A DNA stretch of 64,000 bases from an uncultured Cocleimonas sp. (GTDB lineage Bacteria; Pseudomonadota; Gammaproteobacteria; Thiotrichales; Thiotrichaceae), in the NCBI RefSeq assembly GCF_947495625.1, contig NZ_CANLZW010000002.1, positions 1-64,000 of the forward strand, in the 5' to 3' direction. This document shows positions 1 through 6,595 of the stretch, in pieces; the stretch's first letter is position 1, and the number at the start of each line of letters is the position of its first letter. Made by a program: the position numbers and the translations under genes. The notes below the pieces were generated by a model. The model was not told the origin of the DNA. It made no database searches and saw only the letters and a program-made list of their open reading frames with translations.

Positions 1-2
1 GA

Positions 3-68
3 GAGATTCTAAAACCAGATCCTCCCAGACATAAGAAAAGCGAGCCTCAGATGAAGTTCGCTTTCTAA
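3..68 (+). CDS. Possible 3' tail of a gene entering from the left edge
   Basis: Reading frame 3 is open from the window edge to a TAA at 66-68 and would encode a short basic tail ending in QMKFAF. Frames 1 and 2 stop earlier. The piece is too short to recognise and could be chance. If real, it is a plus-strand gene convergent with the T6SS cluster, ending just before repeat copy 1. Confidence 0.2.
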   Translation, partial: EILKPDPPRHKKSEPQMKFAF

Positions 69-93
69 TGGTAAACTGTGGGACAGTAGTGGG

Positions 94-122
94 GTCACCC
101 CCCCCCACTTTTAAGAGGTTTT
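94..122 (+). repeat. Dispersed C6/T6 element, copy 1 (expanded C-run)
   Basis: The plus strand reads GTCA, nine C, ACTTTTAAG and then a T-rich end. It matches the element found throughout the window, but the C-run is longer than the usual six, the T of CTACTT is replaced, and the final T6 is degraded. It sits just past the stop codon of the last T6SS-cluster gene, at the left border of the cluster. Confidence 0.75.
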
Positions 123-189
123 GCAAACTTTACTCTTCTGGTAGTCGTCGCAAAGCTCCAACACTGTCTCATCTAGTATGTTTTAGTCT

Positions 190-1437
190 TCAAACATTAA
201 GCAATTGTTGCTGACGACTTCCAATAGCACTTGTTTCAAATAACACTCCATCTGCAGTCATCAAAGCTAATTCCATGGCCGCTGCTTTACGTTGTCTCTG
301 CATACCAGTTTTTAAAATGGATACACAGTTCTGATGGGTAATTTCCTTGCCCATTAAGTAACGAACACCTGAGCTAAACTGATTCCGATTTGTCTCCCAC
401 CATGCTCTGACCAACTCAATATCAGGCCATGGTAAATCCTCATCCTCATCAAGATCCGTGTTTTCATCTTCGGGATCTTCAGTAGGTCCCGCTTCAAAGC
501 CTTCGGGTTGATCAATTTCCAAATCATCGTATGCCAGATCCACACCTGTAATTAAAGTAAAAGACTCACCTGCTAAACGAGATAACTCAGGGATACTCAT
601 TTGATCGATTAGCCATGGAATATAGTCGGCTTCACCTCGAATACCCATACCTTGAATGACAAGCCTCATCTTATTTTGATCTTTTAATAGAGCTAATAGT
701 TCTTTGGCTTTTTTGGAATCATAGACACGTAGAAGCAGATTAATAGCCTGTAGCCCATAACTAGATTCAAGTTTTGCGAAGGCTAACATCGCACTTAATG
801 ATTCTGATCGGTCTGCACAGAGAATGGCAGACCAAGCAGACCAAAATCTGACGTTTTCATCTTTACTAGTCAGTTGTTTTTTTATCAATTCAAGCAAATC
901 ATCGCGACCTAATTTTCCAGCAGCACGTAATGATTGACTGCATAAGCCGTGATTTTTACTTTGGATGCCCCGTTTTAAATGATCACCAGGGTCTACACGC
1001 TGTACTGTACATGCAGCAATACCAATCTGACGCCAAAAAGATGATTTAGAAGCCAAAAAACCACTAACTTTCCCTTCCAGAAACTTAGGATTAACCCAAC
1101 CTAAGGCTGAAACAAAACCATTCTGTAACTCAGTATTTGCCTTTAGAACTTCATAAACGATTTTAAGTTTTTCTGCATTATTACTCTCTAAGGCCAGTAC
1201 AGTTGAAATAAATAGCTCCCCTGCTTCTTTGAATTCAAGATTAGCTTCGCAAACTTTCCAACCATAGTCACCTGTAACTCTAAGACCATCGATATGAGCT
1301 TCTACACGATTATCCAACTCGGCTAAATCATCTAAATCATAGTGAATAGCTGATACAGCATTACTGCGCAATAACCAGAGAAATGCAGCTTCTTCTGCAT
1401 GTTGATCTACGATGTGCGGTATTGGTTGTGGGTTCAT
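190..1437 (-). CDS. TIGR02270 family T6SS-associated protein
   Basis: This 415-residue soluble protein begins with the stretch IPHIVDQHAEEAAFLW followed by a DLAELDNRVEAHIDGLRV block, the typical opening of the TIGR02270 family. The middle part (about residues 130-290) looks like alpha-helical HEAT-type repeats, for example the 'NVRFWSAWSAIL' and 'YGLQAINLLL' helices. An acidic linker (EDPEDENTDLDEDEDL) precedes the C-terminal helical domain. The family is known mainly from T6SS loci with DUF2169, DUF4150 and ketosynthase-like genes, as here; its biochemical role is not established. The ATG at 1437 is the only reasonable start. It is the last gene of the minus-strand cluster, 218 bp beyond the candidate immunity gene. 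Confidence 0.8.
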   Translation of the reverse strand: MNPQPIPHIVDQHAEEAAFLWLLRSNAVSAIHYDLDDLAELDNRVEAHIDGLRVTGDYGWKVCEANLEFKEAGELFISTVLALESNNAEKLKIVYEVLKANTELQNGFVSALGWVNPKFLEGKVSGFLASKSSFWRQIGIAACTVQRVDPGDHLKRGIQSKNHGLCSQSLRAAGKLGRDDLLELIKKQLTSKDENVRFWSAWSAILCADRSESLSAMLAFAKLESSYGLQAINLLLRVYDSKKAKELLALLKDQNKMRLVIQGMGIRGEADYIPWLIDQMSIPELSRLAGESFTLITGVDLAYDDLEIDQPEGFEAGPTEDPEDENTDLDEDEDLPWPDIELVRAWWETNRNQFSSGVRYLMGKEITHQNCVSILKTGMQRQRKAAAMELALMTADGVLFETSAIGSRQQQLLNV

Positions 1438-1569
1438 AGCTTGGGTTATATATTCTTATTAAATAGAGGATTATGTTACTTTTAATATTATGATGGCGCC
1501 TTTGTGTAAATATGAATTTAGGAAGACGTGTAAATTATAGGTTAGAGTCAGCTATACAGTTGCCATTTC

Positions 1570-1599
1570 TAGGTTGGATGAAGTTCCTTTTCCAACCTA
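1570..1599. repeat. REP-like hairpin
   Basis: Nine bases (TAGGTTGGA, 1570-1578) are perfectly inverted at 1591-1599 around a 12-nt loop. There is no T-run on either side, so it is not a classical intrinsic terminator. The TAGGTTGG...CCAACCTA stem resembles widespread REP/MITE hairpins of proteobacteria. It lies between the candidate immunity gene and the TIGR02270 gene. It could stabilise the 3' end of the upstream transcript. Confidence 0.5.
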
Positions 1600-1655
1600 C
1601 ATGAATTGCTTATCAACAACTTTGTTAAACTTTTCATAAATATTACTTTTTATAA

Positions 1656-2510
1656 TTACTTTGGAATTTCATTAAACTCACCATTTCTGTAATCGTATGT
1701 AACTTTTTCTGCAATTATCCAAAAACCCGTAGGAGTTTTCATCATAGATGAATAAACTCCTCCTTCAGGTAAATACCAGCCAACGACGGGGATCAACTCC
1801 CCGTCTGAAAGTCTAAAAATTGTTGTACTTGCACATATAAAAACTTCATTTTCATACTCAAAAACATCCCAAAACTCCATACCCTTGTGTGAGTGTTCTA
1901 TTACCTCTAAATAATTATTCTTCCCTTTTATTATTACCCCAGATTTACCACAAGCATAGAACAAACCACTTTCTAATATACAACATGAAGTTAAAATTGA
2001 ATTGGTAGGTGAATCCAAATCTATCCACTTATTATCTTCAAATATATATATTTCTCCATCCCAGCCTACACAAACCCCATTACCCTTATTATTTACAGAT
2101 AAACCCATAACCCCATATATGTTTTTATCGATACCTTTATTAAAATTTCCCCAATCAACACCATTATCCGAACTCAGGATACAATTACTCATTCCATGTG
2201 CAAAATAACTTTTCGAATTTTCATAGGTCCCAGTAAGAATACAATCAAAATTAATTTTACTTTCTTTGTCGAGTTTTCCTTCCTTTAGAAAGACCAGCTC
2301 ACTATCCTCTCCAATCAAAAGTAGTCTCCCATCCACATTATGCCAACCAGCCACTCTAAACATAAGAGTTGTAGCAATAGGCTCTTGCTCTTTTTCATAA
2401 TAAGTTATTATTATGTGGTCTTCATCATTATGAGAAGTTGAGTTTGAAAGCTGATAAAAAGAGGTTGGCCCAATTGCACATCCTCCTCTAAATGAAATAG
2501 TAATATCCAT
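1656..2510 (-). CDS. Hypothetical beta-rich protein, candidate immunity protein
   Basis: No family is recognised for this 284-residue protein. It is rich in short beta-like segments with recurring glycine and aromatic turns ('GMSNCILSSDNGVDWGNF', 'GVCVGWDGEIYIFEDNKW', 'FYACGKSGVIIKGKNNY'). The 'SSDNGVDW' type motif resembles Asp-box/BNR blades, so a beta-propeller is likely. There is no signal peptide or membrane segment, implying a cytoplasmic protein. It follows the nuclease effector gene by 53 bp on the same strand, the position expected for a cognate immunity gene. The ATG at 2510 is preceded by GGGACAAG. Base composition is noticeably A+T-rich, like the adjacent effector and unlike the tss genes. 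The immunity role is inferred only from position. Confidence 0.55.
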   Translation of the reverse strand: MDITISFRGGCAIGPTSFYQLSNSTSHNDEDHIIITYYEKEQEPIATTLMFRVAGWHNVDGRLLLIGEDSELVFLKEGKLDKESKINFDCILTGTYENSKSYFAHGMSNCILSSDNGVDWGNFNKGIDKNIYGVMGLSVNNKGNGVCVGWDGEIYIFEDNKWIDLDSPTNSILTSCCILESGLFYACGKSGVIIKGKNNYLEVIEHSHKGMEFWDVFEYENEVFICASTTIFRLSDGELIPVVGWYLPEGGVYSSMMKTPTGFWIIAEKVTYDYRNGEFNEIPK

Positions 2511-2563
2511 ATCTTGTCCCTTACAGCAGTAAAAAATTTTACGAATTAATTATTTTTAGATAT

Positions 2564-3505
2564 CTAAACCCCATAATAATTTGCCGTACCTTTACCTGCT
2601 TTGATTGCTTCATTTTCAATTAGCTCTTTCAAATGAGCCAGACTAAACTCAGAACTCGCTGCTGAACCATACTTATCTCGACTATAATCCGTGATTTCAC
2701 TCAAAGGAGTACAATTCTTTTTAGGTAAGTTGTTTTCTTCTCTCTTTTTATCTAGCTCTTTATTATTTTCATCTATCGCTTCATAAGATTTATCAAGGTC
2801 TTCTTTTAGGCATTTCTCATCACATCCACTCTCATTAAATACTTTTGAGTGTGCCTTAACACAGGCAGCACTAGTTGTTTCATAATCCATATTACTACCA
2901 GTACCAAACTCCTTTTTTGTAGCTAAATGCATTAACCCATGGGTGCCAACAGAATGACTAGACCCCGCAACACAGACTGTTAATGCTTTATTATGGTTAT
3001 CACGATTTGATATGCCTTTTACACCTATTAAGTCATCATTATGATAACAATCACTAGCCTCTCTGAACAAAGAACCCGGTATTACGTGATGCCCAGTTTG
3101 CCCAGGACAGCACCCTTTTTTAGCTTCTGAATACGGCATAAGATGACATTTACTTTTAGTCTGACACTCACTTCGTGTTAATTCGCACTCTCCTATATCC
3201 TTGCCGTTCTTATCTTTTTTAGTCCCATTAGTATCTGTATATTGTTTCTCACAAAGTAATGTTACAAAGCCTTTATCTAAAGTATAAGGGTAGTTGTATA
3301 CTTTACCTTTTGCTTTTGCCTCTTCGATTTTCTTATCTATTTGTTCTTTTACACCCTTATTGTCTTTAACATAGTTCTCCCTAAGAGATTCATACTCTTT
3401 TTCATCCATACACTTACATTCTTTAGGGCAACAGTTTTTATAGTTTGTTTTCTTATCAGTACAGCTGCAGCCTTTACAATCTATAAGCTCTTTATTACAG
3501 CTCAT
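2564..3505 (-). CDS. Putative T6SS nuclease effector, GHH-type HNH/EndoVII fold
   Basis: This 313-residue protein carries a GHH motif (residues 138-140, in GQTGHHVIPGSLF). About 30 residues later comes NHNKALTVCVAGSSHSVGTHG, with a further His at 193. This is the pattern of the Tox-GHH2 branch of HNH/Endonuclease VII-like toxins, which act on DNA. The N-terminus is unusually cysteine-rich (Cys 3, 10, 13, 15, 25, 26, 30, 32), with more cysteines near 107-133, suggesting bound zinc or a disulfide core. It lies just downstream of a DUF4150 PAAR-like gene. In many relatives DUF4150 and Tox-GHH2 are one polypeptide; here they are separate. TAGGAA precedes the ATG. The effector role is inferred from domain and context. 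Confidence 0.75.
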   Translation of the reverse strand: MSCNKELIDCKGCSCTDKKTNYKNCCPKECKCMDEKEYESLRENYVKDNKGVKEQIDKKIEEAKAKGKVYNYPYTLDKGFVTLLCEKQYTDTNGTKKDKNGKDIGECELTRSECQTKSKCHLMPYSEAKKGCCPGQTGHHVIPGSLFREASDCYHNDDLIGVKGISNRDNHNKALTVCVAGSSHSVGTHGLMHLATKKEFGTGSNMDYETTSAACVKAHSKVFNESGCDEKCLKEDLDKSYEAIDENNKELDKKREENNLPKKNCTPLSEITDYSRDKYGSAASSEFSLAHLKELIENEAIKAGKGTANYYGV

Positions 3506-3526
3506 ATTATTTATTCCTAGATAATT

Positions 3527-4015
3527 TTATTTGGTACAATCGGATGAATCTGGTATTGCCATCCCATCAATAAACGGAAAAGGTGGCGTATTATCTGGAT
3601 TACCATTACCATTTGAAGTCACTATATCTAAATGTCGACAGACAGCTTTTCCTTCTACTTTCACATTGGATGCTGACATTCTAAACTCTACTTCTCCTCT
3701 ATTGCATCGGGAAATTATGCCTTTCTTTAAAGGTGAACCCATTGCACATCCTGCCTCGTCTCCATAACATTTTTTGAAAACAGACTTACTCATTTTGTAG
3801 ACTTCTTTATTGGTTATTTTTACCTTTTTAGTGCCTTTTGTAGTATCTGAGGCCTTTCCTATTGATGGGTATGGAATTGGCACACCTGGGGGTTGTGGTG
3901 ATGGAGGTGTTGGAGGTGGGGGGGTGAAACAAACATCACCAATAGGTAGAATCGCGGTTCCTTTACCTGCTTTGCAAGCTATCTCACGTCCATTTGCAAA
4001 TACTTTATTAGCCAT
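3527..4015 (-). CDS. DUF4150 (PAAR-like) T6SS spike-tip protein
   Basis: This 162-residue protein opens with MANKVFANGREIACKAGKGT, a typical DUF4150 start. A proline-rich loop (PPPPTPPSPQPPGVPIPYP) and the conserved SDTTKGTKKVKI segment follow. The C-terminal half has the family's 'KVEGKAVCRHLDIVTSNGN' signature. DUF4150 proteins are PAAR-like cones expected to sit on the VgrG trimer and deliver fused or associated effectors. No toxin is fused here; the GHH nuclease gene starts 21 bp after its stop. A strong GAGGTGA ribosome site precedes the ATG. The run of G bases near 3915-3922 encodes the proline loop and is not a repeat copy. Confidence 0.85.
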   Translation of the reverse strand: MANKVFANGREIACKAGKGTAILPIGDVCFTPPPPTPPSPQPPGVPIPYPSIGKASDTTKGTKKVKITNKEVYKMSKSVFKKCYGDEAGCAMGSPLKKGIISRCNRGEVEFRMSASNVKVEGKAVCRHLDIVTSNGNGNPDNTPPFPFIDGMAIPDSSDCTK

Positions 4016-4017
4016 AA

Positions 4018-5013
4018 CTACTTCACCTCACACATTATGGCAGCACGCCTTGATCCAAAATTAGCCATTGAATTTAGATTAATGCTTCCTTTGGGTAATA
4101 AACTGTAACTTAAAGCAATCATTAAGAGGCCTGCTGCTGAGCCTACTTCCCCAAAATAAGGTGTTAATGAGTGACGCTGATAACGTAATTCTTCACCTCT
4201 TAACAGCTTGAGTTCCGCTAATGTGCTTTCTTTAGCCGATAAATATGATGTTCCGTTGTGTGAAAACCATAGTTTTATGTTCGCTAATTCCTGTTTTGCT
4301 GAATTCAATGCTGAGCCTACAGCTTTAGTCATTCCCTCTGCGAGAAAGGGTGCTTCATCACCTTCACTGTAAGGTTCTTCAGCCTTGCCAATTCCAATAA
4401 TTGTAAAACTACTCACTTCAGAGCTTTTGTTAACGATCAAGCAAACAGCAGCTTCTCCGGGTATGAACCCATTTGAAGTAGTCCTTGTAAATAACCATCG
4501 TTTTTCTGTGTATGAGTTCACTAACTTTCCTGTAAGAAGAGTATCCGTAGCAACTACCACAATATTTTCTATCTGCTGTTGATATATCAATTCTTCTGCA
4601 TATTGAAAGGCTGAAACACAACCTGATTTACCTTTCCTGATAATTACAGAATTGATTGAAAAGGAAAGACCAGACCCTTCTTGTAATTCTTCAAAAAACT
4701 GTTGTTCATCGACGTGTATCCCTATACCTTTTTCAGGTAAACAGACGAGAATAGTAATTTCACCCTGTATATCTACACCAGCCTCTTGAATCGCTTCATT
4801 TATCGCCATAATTGCCATCTTCTGCATTTTCACTTTTCCACGCCATGGCTTTTCTAAAGGCGCTTCTGCGACGAGTAAGTCTTCACCATTACCATCAAGA
4901 AAGTGACTTTCCTGAAAGTTATCTATACCTGCTCTAAAAGCTGCAGATGTAGACTTTCTGCAAAGACCTAATGCAGTTACTACACCCATGCCATCAACCT
5001 GCAACGGAAGCAT
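4018..5013 (-). CDS. T6SS-associated beta-ketoacyl-synthase-like (thiolase fold) protein
   Basis: This 331-residue protein has the ketosynthase fold. It carries a nucleophile-like Cys132 in GKSGCVSAFQYAEEL and the SNGFIPGEAAVCLIV segment shared with KAS enzymes (about 180-194). The SHNGTSYLSAKE block has His252 in the position of the first catalytic His. The usual second His, in a GHxxGAAG motif, is replaced by Glu289 (FGEVGSAAG), so normal condensation chemistry is doubtful. Such proteins recur in T6SS cargo modules next to DUF2169 and DUF4150 genes; their role is unknown, perhaps effector loading or modification. Its start overlaps the end of the DUF2169 gene by 20 bp, implying translational coupling. 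Confidence 0.75.
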   Translation of the reverse strand: MLPLQVDGMGVVTALGLCRKSTSAAFRAGIDNFQESHFLDGNGEDLLVAEAPLEKPWRGKVKMQKMAIMAINEAIQEAGVDIQGEITILVCLPEKGIGIHVDEQQFFEELQEGSGLSFSINSVIIRKGKSGCVSAFQYAEELIYQQQIENIVVVATDTLLTGKLVNSYTEKRWLFTRTTSNGFIPGEAAVCLIVNKSSEVSSFTIIGIGKAEEPYSEGDEAPFLAEGMTKAVGSALNSAKQELANIKLWFSHNGTSYLSAKESTLAELKLLRGEELRYQRHSLTPYFGEVGSAAGLLMIALSYSLLPKGSINLNSMANFGSRRAAIMCEVK

Positions 5014-6124
5014 CGCTATTCTCCTGTTGTTTTTTTAGGTAATCTTTAAGTTCTGAGATACTTGGTATATATCGTTTACCTTTCTCTAATGCGTGTTTCC
5101 AAGCAGTAGTACCCCTACCTATAATTACCTTCGAGCAGTTGAATGGATCACCATAAATTGGAATCGAAGCTCTAGCTGTCATTGTAAAAACATTATCTTC
5201 AGGGAATATATGTAATGTATCTACCTTAAAATCTGCAATTTGATATTTCCCATCATGAAAATAGAAAACAACCTTTTTCTGCCTAATTGAAGGAATCCTG
5301 AATTGAGTTTTACCGCTTTCAGTTAAATTGACTAAATGAACGATCTCTCCTCCTTTTAAATATTCTGTTTGCTGATCTTCAGGCGCTGCTTGAAAATAAC
5401 GATCATCAAAATCCTTAGGTAAAAACGGAAACTGTTGATCCACCCATTTTTTATCATATTTGCCTGCATGAATAGCTCTTGATGGACTACTTCTACTTAC
5501 AGCTCCTAAAGACATTGGCCGATAATTCTCGTAGGGATGGTTAATAGGATTATTAATTTCTTCTGTGTTTGGTAGCGGTTTCCCGTTTACTACCTCAAGG
5601 GTTAAAACTTTGTGATATCCAACACCTACCGGATTATGCAAATAGGCTGTATGCTTTTCTTTATCAATATCAAAATAATCTTTCCCACCATACGCAGCAT
5701 CATATGAAATCGATTTCTTTACAAATGGTTCAGGTTCGCTGGGTTTTATTTTTGTAGGATAATGTTCCCAGACCCTATCCCCTGTTACTTGAAAAATTTT
5801 CCTTACATTTCCAACCTTGAGTCCGACAGATACCTGTGTAGTAGGTTTCCCTTTGGGTGCATAGCAATATCCATTTAACAGCACATCACAAAAGGGTTTA
5901 TTTAAAGCGTAATCACTTTCAAAAACGACTGAAGAATCTTCTGGGTCACCTTCATATATATCTTCAGCGATGATCGGAACCGGTTGCTCAGCAAGTTCAG
6001 CGATCTTTCCTAAGGTAGGAATTTCAAAGGTGCCTTTTACAATTGCTAATATATGCTCCTGCCCATGCTTGTCTGTACTAATTGTACAAGTTGCAAGGTA
6101 TTGGGTTGTATTCACGATTTCCAT
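4994..6124 (-). CDS. DUF2169 domain T6SS cargo-module protein
   Basis: This 376-residue cytoplasmic protein matches the DUF2169 pattern. It has an N-terminal 'LAIVKGTFEIP' strand, the 'EGDPEDSSVVFESDYALNKPFCDVLLNG' region (about 58-86) and the 'SYDAAYGGKD' motif near 140. The C-terminal part has 'ASIPIYGDPFNCSKVIIGRGT'. DUF2169 proteins are found downstream of vgrG with PAAR-like and ketosynthase-like genes and are thought to act as adaptors or chaperones for spike-borne effectors. The gene overlaps the ketosynthase-like gene by 20 bp and follows the DUF6484 gene by 2 bp, so the three are one translationally coupled unit. No export signal is visible. Confidence 0.8.
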   Translation of the reverse strand: MEIVNTTQYLATCTISTDKHGQEHILAIVKGTFEIPTLGKIAELAEQPVPIIAEDIYEGDPEDSSVVFESDYALNKPFCDVLLNGYCYAPKGKPTTQVSVGLKVGNVRKIFQVTGDRVWEHYPTKIKPSEPEPFVKKSISYDAAYGGKDYFDIDKEKHTAYLHNPVGVGYHKVLTLEVVNGKPLPNTEEINNPINHPYENYRPMSLGAVSRSSPSRAIHAGKYDKKWVDQQFPFLPKDFDDRYFQAAPEDQQTEYLKGGEIVHLVNLTESGKTQFRIPSIRQKKVVFYFHDGKYQIADFKVDTLHIFPEDNVFTMTARASIPIYGDPFNCSKVIIGRGTTAWKHALEKGKRYIPSISELKDYLKKQQENSDASVAG

Positions 6125-6126
6125 GG

Positions 6127-6582
6127 TTAGTTAATCTGAACTGACCCACCCTTTATTCTATTAACTCCAGAAGAACGAGTGAGAACGTACTCCCCCCTAA
6201 TCAAAATTTTTCCAGCTTTAGTTAAAGTAATACTAGATTTTCCACAACTTAAAGTAATTTGTTTTGATGCCGATAAGGTAATTTCTTGATCGTCCAACTT
6301 AATATCTAACAGGCTATTTTTCTTTGGTTCAGTTTTTGGTTGCTGTATTTTTCCGATAATTAATGGTTTAGATTTATCTCCGTTTTCAAAAAGCATTGCA
6401 ACATCGCATCCAACATCATCACTTGTAAATAAGGTGGTACTTTTCGCTACCACTCCAGATTCAATTGGATTATCAGGATAAACAATTATTGGTTGGTTTT
6501 TCTCATCAATACCTACAAGAGCTCCAATAATCACACTTCCTTCATTTTCTCTATCTACTGGGTATTTATTCTTAGCTTTCAT
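6127..6582 (-). CDS. DUF6484 domain protein, VgrG-associated
   Basis: This 151-residue protein has the 'VIIGALVGIDEKNQPIIVYPDNP' and 'DVGCDVAMLFENGDKSKPLIIGKI' segments of DUF6484. This small OB/gp5-like domain is common beside vgrG in cargo modules. Its C-terminus (GKSSITLTKAGKILIRG) closely resembles the DUF2345-like end of the neighbouring VgrG (GKASITMKKDGTINIKG). This suggests a shared beta-helix edge, possibly allowing contact with the spike. It lies 13 bp after vgrG and 2 bp before DUF2169. The precise function is not known. Confidence 0.7.
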   Translation of the reverse strand: MKAKNKYPVDRENEGSVIIGALVGIDEKNQPIIVYPDNPIESGVVAKSTTLFTSDDVGCDVAMLFENGDKSKPLIIGKIQQPKTEPKKNSLLDIKLDDQEITLSASKQITLSCGKSSITLTKAGKILIRGEYVLTRSSGVNRIKGGSVQIN

Positions 6583-6595
6583 AATGCACCTATAA

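Noticed and set aside
3915..3922. G-run in the DUF4150 gene
   Set aside because: It encodes the proline-rich loop and is part of the protein repeat.
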